From positions 12,558 to 76,557 of the forward strand of contig JBBQAA010000002.1 of the NCBI GenBank assembly GCA_038276395.1: DNA of 64,000 nt, given 5' to 3'. The notes below the pieces were generated by a model. It worked only from the letters and a program-made list of their open reading frames with translations. It did no database searches and had not been told where the DNA came from. Origin of the DNA: JBBQAA01 sp038276395. Lineage in GTDB: Bacteria > Actinomycetota > Thermoleophilia > Solirubrobacterales > Solirubrobacteraceae. Position 1 is the first letter of the stretch; each line of letters opens with the position of its first letter. Below, in pieces: positions 1 through 9,662 of this stretch. The position numbers and the translations under genes were made by a program.

Positions 1-1
1 G

Positions 2-916
2 CCGCAGGAGGCGGGCGGGGGCGATCCCCTCTACTACCGGCCTGCCGTCGACCCGCCGCGGCACCCGGGCCTGCTCGCGTGGGCGCAGCGCGCGTTTCGT
101 TCGCCCGGCGTCGGCGCGCCGTGGCTCCCCGTGCTCGGGAACCACGACGCGCTCGTCGACGGCGAGCTCGTGGCGACGCCGCGCACCGAGGCGATCGCCA
201 CCGGGGACCGGGCGCTGTGGGAGCCGCCGCGCGGCGTGCGCGCCGTCCGCCGCGCGCTGCGGCGCCTGCTCGACGAGCCGCTCCCGCCCGGCACCGTGCG
301 CGTGGCGCCCGACCCGCGGCGGCGCGAGCTGACCCACGCCCAGGCGGTGGCGCGGCTGCGCGCGGCGGCCGTGATCGGCGGTTCGGGGCCGTGGCTCGAC
401 TACGCGCGCGATGTCGCGCCCGGCGTGCGGCTGATCGCGCTCGACCTCGTCTCGGCCTCCGGGGGCTCGACGGGCCGCGTCCATCCGGGCCAGGTCGTCT
501 GGCTGCGCGGGGAGCTCCGCCGCGCCGGGCGCCGGGTCGTGCTCGTCACCGCTCACCAGGCGCTCCGTTCGACGGCCGGGGGAGGGGCGATCCTCGCCGC
601 GCTCGACGCCGACCCGCACGTCGCCGCCGTCCTCACCGGCCACACCCACCGCGCCCTGATCACGCCGCGGCGCACCCACCTCGGCGGCTACTGGCTGATC
701 TCGACGCCGTCCCTGGCCGACTTCCCGCAGGAGGCGCGCGCGCTCGTGCTTCGCGCCGCTCCGGGCGGCGGGGTGACGATCGATACCTGGCTCCTCGACA
801 CCGCGCCGTCGCCGCTGGCCGACATCGCCCGCCAGCTCGCCTTCCTCGACGTGCAGGGCGGCCGCCCGCTCGATCTCATGGGGCGCCGGGGCGACCGCAA
901 CGCGCGGCTGTTCTGA
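2..916 (+). CDS. Metallophosphoesterase, 5' end cut by window edge
   Basis: Calcineurin-like metallophosphoesterase that would hydrolyse phosphomono- or diesters using a dinuclear metal centre. The frame is open from base 2, so the start lies outside the window; the remaining 304 residues carry GNHD (about 46-49), an AHQ block (about 184-186) and GHTH (213-216), which are metal-ligand motifs of the family. The first metal motif (DxH) must be upstream. A GTG at 131 sits inside the GNHD region and is not a real start. The substrate cannot be told. It is convergent with the next gene, 24 bases away. Confidence 0.85.
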   Translation, partial: PQEAGGGDPLYYRPAVDPPRHPGLLAWAQRAFRSPGVGAPWLPVLGNHDALVDGELVATPRTEAIATGDRALWEPPRGVRAVRRALRRLLDEPLPPGTVRVAPDPRRRELTHAQAVARLRAAAVIGGSGPWLDYARDVAPGVRLIALDLVSASGGSTGRVHPGQVVWLRGELRRAGRRVVLVTAHQALRSTAGGGAILAALDADPHVAAVLTGHTHRALITPRRTHLGGYWLISTPSLADFPQEARALVLRAAPGGGVTIDTWLLDTAPSPLADIARQLAFLDVQGGRPLDLMGRRGDRNARLF

Positions 917-940
917 GACCGCACCGCCGCGAGGGGGGCG

Positions 941-1516
941 TCAGTCCGCGAGCGCCGGCAGGCCGTCGAGGCTCTTCGCGCCGCGCTCGCGCTGGAACGT
1001 CGCGTAGCCCTCCGGGCCCATCGTGCGGAGCTTCTTGGCCGAGGAGAGCGCGTGGTGCTCGCGCAGGCCGCGCAGGTCCATGAGCGGGACGCCGTAGCCG
1101 CAGGAGTCCCCGACCCGCGACACCTCGACGCGGATGACCGCGCGGCGGGCCTCGGGGACGGACGGGTCGGCGAAGGCGGCACGCTCGAGCAGCGCCGGGA
1201 AGCGCGGGTCGTCCGCGAGCACCGCCTCGCCGCGACCGTGTAGGCGCAGGATGCGCGGCGGCCCGTCGAAGGCGCAGAACATGACGCAGATCCGGCCGTT
1301 CTCCCGCAGATGGCCGACGGTCTCGACGCCCGAGCCGTTGACGTCGAGGTAGGCGACCTCGAGCGGCCCGAGCACGGCGAAGGAACCGATCGGGCCCTTG
1401 GGGGAGACGTTCACGTGGCCGTCGGCGGCGAGCGGCGCGGTGGCCACGAAGAACATGGACTGCCGGGCGATCCAGTCGCGCTGGTGACCGGAGATCGAGG
1501 CGAACGTCTGGGCCAT
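941..1516 (-). CDS. Pyridoxamine 5'-phosphate oxidase-family (split-barrel) protein
   Basis: A 191-residue flavin/F420-binding split-barrel protein. The order of elements is typical of the PPOX family: an N-terminal region ending in FVATAP, then NVSPKG, a strand with YLDVNGSG, and RICVMF. The family includes FMN- and F420-dependent oxidoreductases; because F420 genes occur elsewhere in the window, F420 use is possible but not shown. I prefer the ATG at 1516; a GTG at 1546 would add ten residues of weak quality. The cofactor and substrate are unknown. Confidence 0.8.
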   Translation of the reverse strand: MAQTFASISGHQRDWIARQSMFFVATAPLAADGHVNVSPKGPIGSFAVLGPLEVAYLDVNGSGVETVGHLRENGRICVMFCAFDGPPRILRLHGRGEAVLADDPRFPALLERAAFADPSVPEARRAVIRVEVSRVGDSCGYGVPLMDLRGLREHHALSSAKKLRTMGPEGYATFQRERGAKSLDGLPALAD

Positions 1517-1561
1517 GGCGAGAGCGTATTGCGGGGGTATCGCCACCCGGAGGCCGGGGTG

Positions 1562-1597
1562 GGCTGCATTTCGCGCCGTGGGTCACGAAATGCAGCC
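1562..1597. repeat. Perfect 12-bp inverted repeat, copy 1 of a dispersed palindromic element
   Basis: GGCTGCATTTCG at 1562-1573 and its exact reverse complement at 1586-1597 flank a 12-base loop. A degenerate second copy with the same arms and similar flanks is at 39004-39040. It lies in the gap between the divergent-from-left PPOX gene and the LuxR-type gene. It may be a REP-like element or a hairpin terminator; there is no T-tract. Confidence 0.7.
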
Positions 1598-1674
1598 GAC
1601 CTCCCGGGGGCCGCCGGGGCGGAGCAGGCTGCCTGAGCGCCGCGCGCGCCAAGCACGTTACCCCGCCTCGAGCC

Positions 1675-4652
1675 CTACATCCCCGCCTGCTCGAGCCCCA
1701 TCCGGTGCGCTACCGCGGCGGCCTGCGTGCGCGAGGAGACGCCGAGCTTGCGGAGGATCCGCGAGACATGGACGCTCGCCGTCTTCTCGGCCATGAACAG
1801 CCGCTCGCCCACCTCGCGGTTGGTCGCGCCGCCGGCCACGAGCGCGAGAACCTGTCGCTCGCGCGCGGTCAGGCCGAAGGGCTCCTCGGGAGCGGCGCGG
1901 ACCTGCGCGGGAGCGCCCTTCGGGCCGGGGGCCGCCAGCCGCGCGCGGGCGACGAGGCTCTCGAGCTCGCCCACGAGCCAGAGCGCTCCGAGGCCCCGCG
2001 CGATGCCGAGCGCCTCGGCGGCGGCCCCCGACGCCTCCTCAGCTTCGCCCCGCCCGGCGTGGGACTCCGCCGCGCGCCAGAGATGGGAGGCGACGAGCGG
2101 TCCGCGCCCCAACCGGCGCCACGCCTCGGCCACCTTGCGGTAGCGCGCGGGATTCCCGCCCGGTGTCCGCGCTCGCTCGCGGTGGGCCTCGGCGGCGAGC
2201 AGCCACGCGGCCTCCACCGGCCCGCCGCCCGAGGCCGCCGCCGCCGCACGCGCCCACATGATCTCCGCGCCCTGGACGGCCGCGCGCTCGGCCTCGGGAT
2301 CGCCGAGGTCGCGGGCCCGCTGCGCGCGATCCGCCTCCACCGCCACCCCGACGACGGAGATGCGGGCCAGGCGCATGACGTCCTCGGTGCAGAACTCGAG
2401 CCGATCGAGCGTCTCCTCCGCGGCGGCGAGGGCGGCGTCCAACTCGCCCGTGCGCCGGCGCAGCTGGGCGAGGAGGACGCCGTAGGGCGCGAGGAACTGC
2501 GGCTCGGTCGACTCCTCGACGATCCCGCGGTGCTCCTCCAGGATCTGCGCGGCCGCTCCGTGCTCGCCCTGCGCGAGCACCAGCTCGGCCCGGCGCAGCG
2601 CGGCGTTCAGGCGTACGGCGGGCGACCAGGACGCCCCGCCGCGCAGGCTGCCGAGGATCCGGCGGCACTCCTCCCAATCGCCCGTCTCGAACGCGATCTC
2701 GGCGACGAGGAGGGAGACCCAGGTGTGGGACACGCCCGTGGGCGCGAAGTCCGCAATCACGCTGCGGGCGACCGCGAGCGCCTCCTCCGAGCGCCCGGCG
2801 AGGTGCAGGCGGTCGGCGAGGTTCGTGCCGACGCTGCCGATCTCGAGCAGCGCGCCGCGCTCGCGCGCGATCGTCAGGGCCTCGCGCAGGACCGCCACAC
2901 CCTCGGGCACCGCGCCCGAGGCCATCTCGGCGACTCCCAGCGGGTTGAGCGCGCGCCCGCGCAGCTCGTCGTCCCCGAGCGCCTCGGCGATCGCGCGCGC
3001 CTCCCGGGCCGCGCGGATCGTGTCGGAGTAGCGCCCCTGCAGCATCCGCGCACGGGCGAGCCAGGCCAGCAACGATCCGCGCTCCCCCACCGGGGGATCC
3101 GAGGGCGGGACGAGGTCAAGGCCCGTCGCGACCGACGCGAGCGCCTCCTCGCCGCGGTTGGCCCACCACTGGGTCCGGGAGAGCGCCTCGAGCACGACCG
3201 CCGCGCGCGCGGGCTCGAGCTCCGTGTCGAGCTCTGAGAGCGCGCGGCGCAGGAGCGCCTCGCGGCGCCCCAGATCCGGGCCGAACCCGTGCTGGTGGCT
3301 GGCCGCCGTGAGCAGCGCCACGTGGTCGAACCCGGCGAGCCGCTCGGGCGCCGGCACGCGATCCCACAGCTCGAGGGCGCGCTCGAGCAGCGCGCCCGCC
3401 TCACCGTGGGCGCCGACCCGGTCGGCCGCGCCGGCCGCGCGGACACTGGCCGCCAGCGCCGCCTCCTGGTCCCCCGCGGCAAGTTGGTGGTGGGCGATGG
3501 CCGCCGCGAGCTGGGCGTCGGACCCGGCGGCCTCGACCCGCGCCTCGAGCACCGCGGCCAGGGTGCGGTGCAATGCGCCGCGCTCACCGGGCAGCAGGTC
3601 GTCGTAGGCGACCTCGCGCAGGAGCGCGTGGCGAAAGCCATGGCGCCCTTCGGCGTCAGCGAGGACGAGCTGCGCGGCGATGGCCTCGCGTAGCCCCGCG
3701 CGCAGTTCCTCCTCCGGCAGCTCGGAGACCGCGCGCAGGCCCTCGTGATCCAGTCGCCGCGCGACGGCGAGCACTCGCAGGATCGTCTGGGCACCGGGCC
3801 CGAGCCGTTCGATGCGGGGGATGAGCGCGTCGCGGAGGGTGCGCGGCGCGGGCCCGCGTCCGTCCGGCTGCGCGGCCAGGAGCTCCTCGGTGAAGAGCGG
3901 ATTGCCCTCCGAGCGCGCGAAGAGCCGCTCGGCCAACCCGGGCGCGGGCGGACCGCCGAGGATGTCCTCGAGCGCGCAGCCGAGCTCCCCGGCGGTGAAG
4001 GGCGCGACCTCGATGCGGCGCACGTTCCGCGCGTCGGCGCGGAGCTCGGCCAGCAGCGGGCGCAGAGGGTGGCGTCGATGAAGCTCGTCCGCGCGGTAGG
4101 TGGCGAGGACGAGCACGCGCTCGTCGAGCAGCGCTCGGGAGAGGAAGGCGAGGAGCGCGCGCGTCGAGCGGTCGGCCCAGTGGATGTCCTCGATGACGAA
4201 CAGGACCGGCGCGCGGGTGCCGAGGCCGTGCAGGAGGGCGAGCAGCGACTCGAACAGGCGGGTCTGGGCCAGCGGGTCCTCTGCGGTGGCCGCCGGCGGG
4301 GGACCGAGCACGGGGAGCAGCCGCCCGAGCTCCGCGCGCACCGCGTCGGGCAGCGCCGTAAGGGCGGGGTCGCCATCCCGCGCAAGCGGGCGCAGCGCGG
4401 CGATGAGCGGCGCGAAGGGCAGCTCGCCCTCCCCGAGCTCGACGCAGTCCCCCCAGAGGACCCTCGTGGCCTCAGTGCGGGCCGCAGCTCGCGCACGAGC
4501 CGGCTCTTGCCGACGCCCGAGTCGCCGGCCACGAGGACGACCGAGGGCCGGCCCGCCGCGGCCTCCGCGAGCGCCGCCTCGAGCTCTTGGAGCTCGCGGA
4601 CGCGGCCGACGAAGCGGGCGGAGGAGACGCGCGGCGCCATCTCCCGGAGCAT
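1675..4652 (-). CDS. AAA-ATPase LuxR-family (LAL-type) transcriptional regulator, frameshifted
   Basis: Large regulator of about 990 residues: an N-terminal ATPase (FVGRVREL at about 14-21, Walker A GDSGVGKS at 43-50, Walker B-like VIEDIHWAD), a long helical repeat middle, and a C-terminal LuxR helix-turn-helix (LTARERQVLALVAGGATNRE). The ATPase start and the rest are in different frames: reading switches between 4470 and 4481, where one base appears to be lost or gained. After the shift the sequence continues as TRVLWGDCVELGEGELPF, exactly what the family shows, so this is one gene. Start ATG 4652 lies one base after the stop of the upstream gene, implying co-transcription. Confidence 0.85.
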
Positions 4653-4653
4653 G

Positions 4654-5049
4654 TCACCCCCAGCGGGGGAGCAGGAAGCGGCGGCGTCGGCGCGCGCGCC
4701 GCGGGCCCGCCGTGAGCGCGATCTGCCGGGCGCGCAGACGGAGCAGCGCCACGGCATCGCCGGTGGGTGCGAAGGGATCGGCGGCCACGCGATCCCCGGT
4801 GAGGGCGAGCGCGGCGACGAGTACGCCGTCGAGGAAGGCGAGGAGGACGTCTTCCCCGAGCGGCGCGACCGAGTCGAGCTGCGCGAGGCGGCGGAGCGCA
4901 GATGCGTCGGCCGGGGTGCCCCGGCGCAGGACGAGGTCGGGCTCGGGCCGCGGGCCGGGGGCCGGCGGGCCGGGAACACGGGCGGGGGCGGGGGCGAACC
5001 GCGGCCCAGGGTCGGCGGCGGCGAGGTGGAGGTGGAGATCTGAATGCAT
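4654..5049 (-). CDS. Small conserved protein, GNAT-like fragment fold
   Basis: A 131-residue protein immediately upstream of the LAL regulator (TGACATG junction, one-base gap). The part from about residue 40 reads LVLRRGTPADASALRRLA, then DSVAPLG and a DGVLVAALAL strand, resembling the first half of GNAT acetyltransferases found as short stand-alone proteins in Thermoleophilia-like genomes. No acetyl-CoA loop (Q/RxxGxG/A) is present, so it is probably not an active transferase. Start chosen at ATG 5049; an ATG at 5091 in the same frame is also possible. Function unknown. Confidence 0.6.
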   Translation of the reverse strand: MHSDLHLHLAAADPGPRFAPAPARVPGPPAPGPRPEPDLVLRRGTPADASALRRLAQLDSVAPLGEDVLLAFLDGVLVAALALTGDRVAADPFAPTGDAVALLRLRARQIALTAGPRRARRRRRFLLPRWG

Positions 5050-5207
5050 GGGCGTATCGTCGAGCTGAGGCGCCCTTTGCACATCGGGCATCCGGAGCCG
5101 ATCTACCGACCCCCGGCCTTACCTCCGCCGCGGGGAGCCCTTACCTCGAACGGGCGCCGCACGCCCACCCCGCGCCACCCGCCCGCGCCACTAGGGTTAT
5201 CCGGTAG

Positions 5208-5738
5208 ATGTCATCGGTCGCCGAGACAGAGCCGGCGCGGGCGGAGACCCGGCCGCCGCAGCACGCGGAGCACCGCGAGCGCGAGATCCTCCTGCGCTTC
5301 GTGCAACCCGGGCTCGTGGGCCTCATCGACGGGACGCTCTCGACCCTGGCGCCGCTGTTCGCCGCGGCCATCCTCTCCGGGTCCCACACGGCGCTCTTCG
5401 TCGGCCTCGCCACCGCCCTCGGCGCGGGGGTCAGCATGGGGTTCTCCGAGGCGCTCTCGGATGACGGCAGCGAGACCGGTCGCGGGACGGCACTGGCCCG
5501 CGGCGCGATCACCGGCGGGATGACGACCCTCGGCGGCGCCTTCCACGCCCTGCCCTTCCTCATCCACGACGTCCACACGGCGCTCGTGCTCGCCGGCATC
5601 GTCGTGGCCATCGAGCTGATCACCATCTCGCTCGTGCGCAAGCGCTTCCTCGAGGTCTCCCTGCGCACGAGCCTCCTGCAGGTCGCGCTCGGTGGCGCGC
5701 TCATCGTCGCCGTCGGCGTGCTCCTCGGCAGCGCCTGA
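5208..5738 (+). CDS. VIT-family (CCC1-like) iron/manganese transporter
   Basis: A 176-residue membrane protein of the VIT1/CCC1 family, which moves Fe2+ or Mn2+ across membranes. The family block is clear: VQPGLVGLIDGTLSTLAPLF (about 33-52), then GAGVSMGFSEALSDDGS with its acidic metal-binding residues, a GMTTLGGAFHALPF segment and two further hydrophobic helices. About five transmembrane segments can be counted. There is no N-terminal rubrerythrin domain, unlike MbfA. Start ATG 5208; it stands alone between divergent and convergent neighbours. Confidence 0.85.
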   Translation: MSSVAETEPARAETRPPQHAEHREREILLRFVQPGLVGLIDGTLSTLAPLFAAAILSGSHTALFVGLATALGAGVSMGFSEALSDDGSETGRGTALARGAITGGMTTLGGAFHALPFLIHDVHTALVLAGIVVAIELITISLVRKRFLEVSLRTSLLQVALGGALIVAVGVLLGSA

Positions 5739-5820
5739 GCGCCAGCTCCGGCGCTGCGCCGGAACCGAGAGGATTGCGCGGCGCCGCTGTGGACCGTCTC
5801 GGGGAAGGGCGGGTCCTGGC

Positions 5821-7419
5821 TCAGGCCAGGTGTCGCTGCAGCGCGCGCGCCATCCGGGGCGCGACGCGGGAGAGCGCGGCGCGAGCGGCGTTGGCCCCGC
5901 AGGCGCCGTGGACGGCACCGCCCGGGTGGGCGGAGGCGGAGGCGAGGAAGAGGCCGGCGATCGGGGTCTCCGCGCGGCTGAGGCCCGGTGTCGGGCGCAG
6001 CACGAGCTGCTGGTGGAGCTGCGCCGTCCCGCCGTTCAGCGCTCCGTTGACCAGGTTGGCGTCGGTCTCCTCGAAGGTCTTGGGGGTGAAGACGTGGCGG
6101 CCGCGGATGCGCTCGCCGAAGCCAGGCGCGAGCTCCTCGATCCGGCGCTCGACGCGCGCCGTCATCACGGCGGTCTCGGCCTCGTCCCACCGGCCGGTTA
6201 TCCCCTCGGGCCCGGCGTCGCCCGCGATCTCCTGCGGGAGATGCGTGTAGGCCCAGGCGGTGTCCCGGCCCTCCGGCTGGCGGGACGGATCCACGGTCGC
6301 GTACTGGCCCATGACGAGAAACGGCACGTCGGGCACGAGCCGTTGCTCGAGCTGCCCGGCGTGGCGGGCGAGGTCCTCGACGCCCTCGGCGACGTGCAGG
6401 GTCCCCGCCGCGCGCGCGTCGGGATGCGTCCAGGGGATCGGCTCATCGAGCGCCCAGTCGACCTTGAAGGTGGCCGAGTCGTACTGGAAGTCCCCGATCG
6501 CCTCGGCCAGGCTGTCCGGCAGGTGCTCGAACCCGACGAGGTCACGGTAGAGCGCCGGCGCGCCGACGTCGGCGAGGACGAGCGGCGCCTCCCACGCGTC
6601 GCCGTCGGCCGTCTCGACCCCCCGGGCGCGGCCGTCGCGGACGTCGATCCGGGTGACCTCCCGCTCGAGCACGAGGCGCCCGCCCGCCGCCTCCAGGCGC
6701 GCCACGAGCGCGCGGGTGAGCTGCCCGGCGCCGCCCTCGGGCACGGGGAAGCCGACCTGCTGGCCGAGGCCGCAGAGGACGAGCGCGAAGATCGCCCCGC
6801 CCGGGGACTCCGGCGTCAGGTCGGCGTGCAGGGCGTTGCCGGCGAGCATCCGGCGCCCGCCGTCCCCCGCGAAGCGCTCCTGCCCGAAGCGCCCGACGGG
6901 CACCACCCCGAGCCGGGCTAGGCGCAGGAGCTCGGCGGCGCTCCCCGCCGAGCGCACGAGCCGGGCGGTGGGCCGCAGCGGCGGGAAGGGGGAGAGCAGG
7001 GCGTCGACGATGCTCCCGCCGATGCGGTCCCACAGGGCGGCGAACTCCTTCCACGCCTCGCCGTCGCCGGGCGCGAAGGACTCCATGGACGCGGCGGTGC
7101 GCTCGAGATCGGTCCACAGCGTCGCGCAGGTTCCGTCCCGGCGCGGGTGCGCGACGACCGCCTCCGCGCGCACCCAGCGCAGCCCGAAGCGCTCGAGCCC
7201 GAGACCCCGCCAGACGGGGGAGACGTACCCGAGCGGGTAGAAGGAGGAGAACAGGTCGTGGGTGAAGCCGGGCTCGAGCAGCTCCCCCGAGCGCACGGCC
7301 CCGCCCGGTTCGCCGTTGGCCTCGAGCAGGACGACATCGAGCCCGGCGTCGGCCAGGAGATTGGCGGCGGCGAGCCCGTTCGGACCGGCCCCGACGACGA
7401 TGGCGTCCGCACGGGGCAT
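5821..7419 (-). CDS. FAD-dependent oxidoreductase, phytoene desaturase/PYROXD2-like
   Basis: A 532-residue flavoprotein with an N-terminal Rossmann FAD site (VVGAGPNGLAAANLL, glycines at 10, 12 and 15) followed by the acidic end of strand 2 (LLEANGEPGG). Overall it resembles carotenoid desaturase-like oxidoreductases of the PYROXD2 group, with a C-terminal SAHPGGAVHGACGANAA segment that completes the FAD site. The substrate is not predictable, and no carotenoid genes lie nearby. It starts at ATG 7419, 83 bases from the divergent SRPBCC gene. Confidence 0.85.
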   Translation of the reverse strand: MPRADAIVVGAGPNGLAAANLLADAGLDVVLLEANGEPGGAVRSGELLEPGFTHDLFSSFYPLGYVSPVWRGLGLERFGLRWVRAEAVVAHPRRDGTCATLWTDLERTAASMESFAPGDGEAWKEFAALWDRIGGSIVDALLSPFPPLRPTARLVRSAGSAAELLRLARLGVVPVGRFGQERFAGDGGRRMLAGNALHADLTPESPGGAIFALVLCGLGQQVGFPVPEGGAGQLTRALVARLEAAGGRLVLEREVTRIDVRDGRARGVETADGDAWEAPLVLADVGAPALYRDLVGFEHLPDSLAEAIGDFQYDSATFKVDWALDEPIPWTHPDARAAGTLHVAEGVEDLARHAGQLEQRLVPDVPFLVMGQYATVDPSRQPEGRDTAWAYTHLPQEIAGDAGPEGITGRWDEAETAVMTARVERRIEELAPGFGERIRGRHVFTPKTFEETDANLVNGALNGGTAQLHQQLVLRPTPGLSRAETPIAGLFLASASAHPGGAVHGACGANAARAALSRVAPRMARALQRHLA

Positions 7420-7502
7420 GATGCGAGGCCTACCCGGGCGCTCTCGCAGTCGAACGCCTGTTTCCCGGCGGGGCGCGCGGGGGAAAGCCCTCGACCTCGA
7501 TC

Positions 7503-7942
7503 GTGGCCCGCAACGACATCCACATCGACGCGCCGCCCGCGCGGGTGTTCGCCGTGCTCGCCGATCCCTACGCTACGGCGACTGGGTCGTCGGCTCCAAG
7601 CACGTCCGCGGCCACGAGGGCGGCTGGCCGGCGGTCGGCGCGAGGTTCCACCACCGCGTGGGCGCCGGGTGGCTGACCGTGGCCGACCACACGCGCGTCC
7701 TCGTGATGGAACCCGACCGGCGGGTCGTCCTCGAGGCGCGCGCCCAGCCGCTCGGTCGCGCTCACGTCACCGTCGAGCTCGGCTCCGAAGGGAGCGGGAC
7801 CCGGGTGACGATGATCGAGGACGGCGCCGACTGGAAGGGGAGGCTCGGGCACCAGCCGCTCGGGCAGTTCGTGCTCCGCCGGCGCAACGACGTGTCGCTC
7901 AGGCGCCTGCAGCGCCTGTCCGAGCGTCCGGCGGACGGCTGA
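7503..7942 (+). CDS. SRPBCC (polyketide cyclase/START-like) family protein, frameshifted
   Basis: Small ligand-binding fold protein. The first about 22 residues from GTG 7503 (VARNDIHIDAPPARVFAVL) are the family's typical N terminus; the rest (RYGDWVVGSKHVRG, then FHHRVG, DHTRVL and an ADWKGRLG helix) lies in another frame. The shift is at about 7565-7570 in a C-rich stretch, where adding one base restores a normal DPxxYGDW sequence. It is followed after four bases by a HAD fragment. Ligand unknown. Confidence 0.75.
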
Positions 7943-7946
7943 GGCG

Positions 7947-8012
7947 GTGACGCCGCCGGTCGTCCTGCTCGATGTCGACGGGACGCTCATCGACTCGAAC
8001 TACCAGCACGCG
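7947..8012 (+). pseudogene. HAD-family hydrolase N-terminal fragment
   Basis: From GTG 7947 the frame gives VVLLDVDGTLIDSNYQHA, the unmistakable motif I (DxDGTL) of a haloacid dehalogenase phosphatase. The match ends abruptly at about 8012; the rest of the roughly 200-residue protein is missing, and the frame runs on into low-quality sequence to a stop near 8102, antisense to the next gene. A deletion, real or in the assembly, is the simplest reading. Confidence 0.7.
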
Positions 8013-8041
8013 CGAGGAGCACGACGAGCTGCTGTTCATCG

Positions 8042-8578
8042 TCATCCACCCACCCGCGAGAACGACACAAGATCCTGCCGGACGCCCTTCAGCTCGTGGT
8101 AGGAGCGCAGCACTCCCTCGCGCGCGAAGCCCGCGCGCTCGGCCACGCGGGCGGAGGCCGGGTTGTCGGAGGCGACATGGATCCCGACGCGATGAAAGCC
8201 GCCCGGGCCGAGCAGCCACTCGGTGACGAGCATCACCGCTCGGGTCATGAGGCCGCGGCCGCGGCCGGCGGCGGCGAGCAGGTAGCCGAGCTCGCAGCGG
8301 CCGTCGGCGAGCGCGGGGCGGACGCCGAGGGAGCCGAGCGGCGTGCCGCTTCCCTCGCAGACGGCGAGCCCCGCCTCGCGGCCGTCGGTCAGTTCCGGCG
8401 TCGTCAGGGCGAGGAAGGAGCGCGAGGAGTCGGTCGTGTAGGGCTCCGGGATCCGCGTCCGGCGCACGGACTCCGGATCGGAGGCCATCCGCACGACGGC
8501 GGCGAGGTCCTCGGGGAGCCACGGGCGCAGGCGCACGACGCCGTCCGACAGCTCGGGCGGCAGGCGGCGCGTCGTCAC
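8042..8578 (-). CDS. GNAT-family N-acetyltransferase (RimJ/RimL type)
   Basis: A 178-residue acetyltransferase of the RimJ/RimL-like group, which transfers acetyl from acetyl-CoA to an amine. Visible are the N-terminal VRLRPWLPEDLAAVVR, the acetyl-CoA loop RGRGLMTRAV, and the C-terminal HVASDNPASARVAERAGF. GTG start at 8578 overlaps the stop of the upstream 50-residue gene (GTGA), so it is translationally coupled to the operon that begins with the AAA ATPase. The acceptor is unknown. Confidence 0.85.
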   Translation of the reverse strand: MTTRRLPPELSDGVVRLRPWLPEDLAAVVRMASDPESVRRTRIPEPYTTDSSRSFLALTTPELTDGREAGLAVCEGSGTPLGSLGVRPALADGRCELGYLLAAAGRGRGLMTRAVMLVTEWLLGPGGFHRVGIHVASDNPASARVAERAGFAREGVLRSYHELKGVRQDLVSFSRVGG

Positions 8579-8727
8579 GGCCGGCGCAGGAAGACATAGG
8601 TCACCGCGAGCGCGAAGGCGATCTGCCCGAAGGCCAGCGCGGTGCCGAGATCGGGGGAGCCGAGCGACGCGGCGAGCAGCGAGGCGAGGACGAAGGCCCC
8701 GAGCATGATCGCCAGGTCTGACTTCAC
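8575..8727 (-). CDS. 50-residue two-helix membrane protein
   Basis: A small gene from GTG 8727 to TGA at 8575: MKSDLAIMLGAFVLAS, a first hydrophobic helix, then a short SPDLG turn, a second helix (FGQIAFALAVTYVF) and a basic end LRRP. It overlaps the meaB stop by four bases (GTGA) upstream and the GNAT start by four bases downstream. That precise double coupling is the main evidence that it is translated. No family recognised; function unknown. Confidence 0.7.
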   Translation of the reverse strand: MKSDLAIMLGAFVLASLLAASLGSPDLGTALAFGQIAFALAVTYVFLRRP

Positions 8728-9662
8728 GTGACGCCCGCCTCGGCCGAGAGCCCCTCGACGAGCTGGGCGACGGCGGCATCGGGGTCCTGACCCGCCAGCC
8801 AGCGCTCGGCCGCACGCCGGCCGCCGAGCGCCCGCAGCCCGCGCGCGCCGTGCTCGGCGGCGAAGTCCGCCAGCGCGTGGCGCCGCCGCGCGCGCAGACG
8901 CCGGGCGGGGAGGTCGATGCGCTCGCGGTGGGCGTCGAGCGCGCCCAGCAGCTCGTCGATCCCGGAGGGAGGGGAGAGGGAGGAGACCGGCACGACGCCG
9001 GTGTCCCGCGCGCCCAGGGAGCGGAGCGCGGCGACCAGGTCGCGCCGGGCGCGGGTGGCCGGGGTCCCGAGGTCGGCCTTGGTCACGACGAGGACGTCGG
9101 GGATCTCCATGATCCCGCTCTTCAGGAACTGCAGGACGTCTCCTGCCGCGGGCTGCACGACGACCGCCACCGTGTCGGCCACGTCGGCCACGTCCGTCTC
9201 TGACTGGCCGACGCCGACGGTCTCGACGACGACGACGTCGAAGGCGGCGGCGAGGGCGCTGGCCGCGGTGCGGGTGGCGGGCGCGAGGCCGCCGAGCTGC
9301 TCGCCGGCCGCAGTCGAGCGGATGAACACCCCGCGGTCGGAGGGGTCGAAGGCGATCCGCGCGCGATCCCCGAGCAGCGAGCCGCCCGAACGGCGGGAGG
9401 ACGGGTCGACGGCGAGCACGGCGACGGTGCGCCCGCGCGCCCGCCAGCCCGCAACGAGATGGGAGAGCAGCGAGGACTTGCCCGAGCCGGGCGGCCCGGT
9501 CACGCCGACGACGTGGGCGGCGTCGGCGGGGCGCACGGCGGCGAGCAGGTCGGCCGCCTCGGCGCGATCCCCGGCCGTCGTCGACTCGACCAGGTTCAGC
9601 ACCGCGGGCGCGGCGGAGAGGTCACCCTCGCTCAGCCGCCGGGCGAGCTCGGCGCCGCTCAC
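8724..9662 (-). CDS. meaB: MeaB/ArgK GTPase, chaperone of acyl-CoA mutases
   Basis: G3E-type P-loop GTPase of 312 residues that guards loading and repair of the B12 cofactor of methylmalonyl-CoA-type mutases. Motifs: Walker A GPPGSGKSS at about 56-64, VDPSSRRSGGSLLGDRARI as in MeaB, ETVGVGQSE switch region, and TKAD for guanine specificity. It belongs with the B12 mutase at 11.8-13.8 kb but is in a different transcription unit, separated by the HhH gene. GTG start at 9662 overlaps the stop of the upstream ATPase. Confidence 0.92.
   Translation of the reverse strand: MSGAELARRLSEGDLSAAPAVLNLVESTTAGDRAEAADLLAAVRPADAAHVVGVTGPPGSGKSSLLSHLVAGWRARGRTVAVLAVDPSSRRSGGSLLGDRARIAFDPSDRGVFIRSTAAGEQLGGLAPATRTAASALAAAFDVVVVETVGVGQSETDVADVADTVAVVVQPAAGDVLQFLKSGIMEIPDVLVVTKADLGTPATRARRDLVAALRSLGARDTGVVPVSSLSPPSGIDELLGALDAHRERIDLPARRLRARRRHALADFAAEHGARGLRALGGRRAAERWLAGQDPDAAVAQLVEGLSAEAGVT

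Noticed and set aside
1705..5043. Long plus-strand frames (510 and 432 codons) opposite the LAL regulator
   Set aside because: Composition is Arg/Gly/Pro-rich with no family blocks; the minus strand shows ATPase and LuxR motifs.
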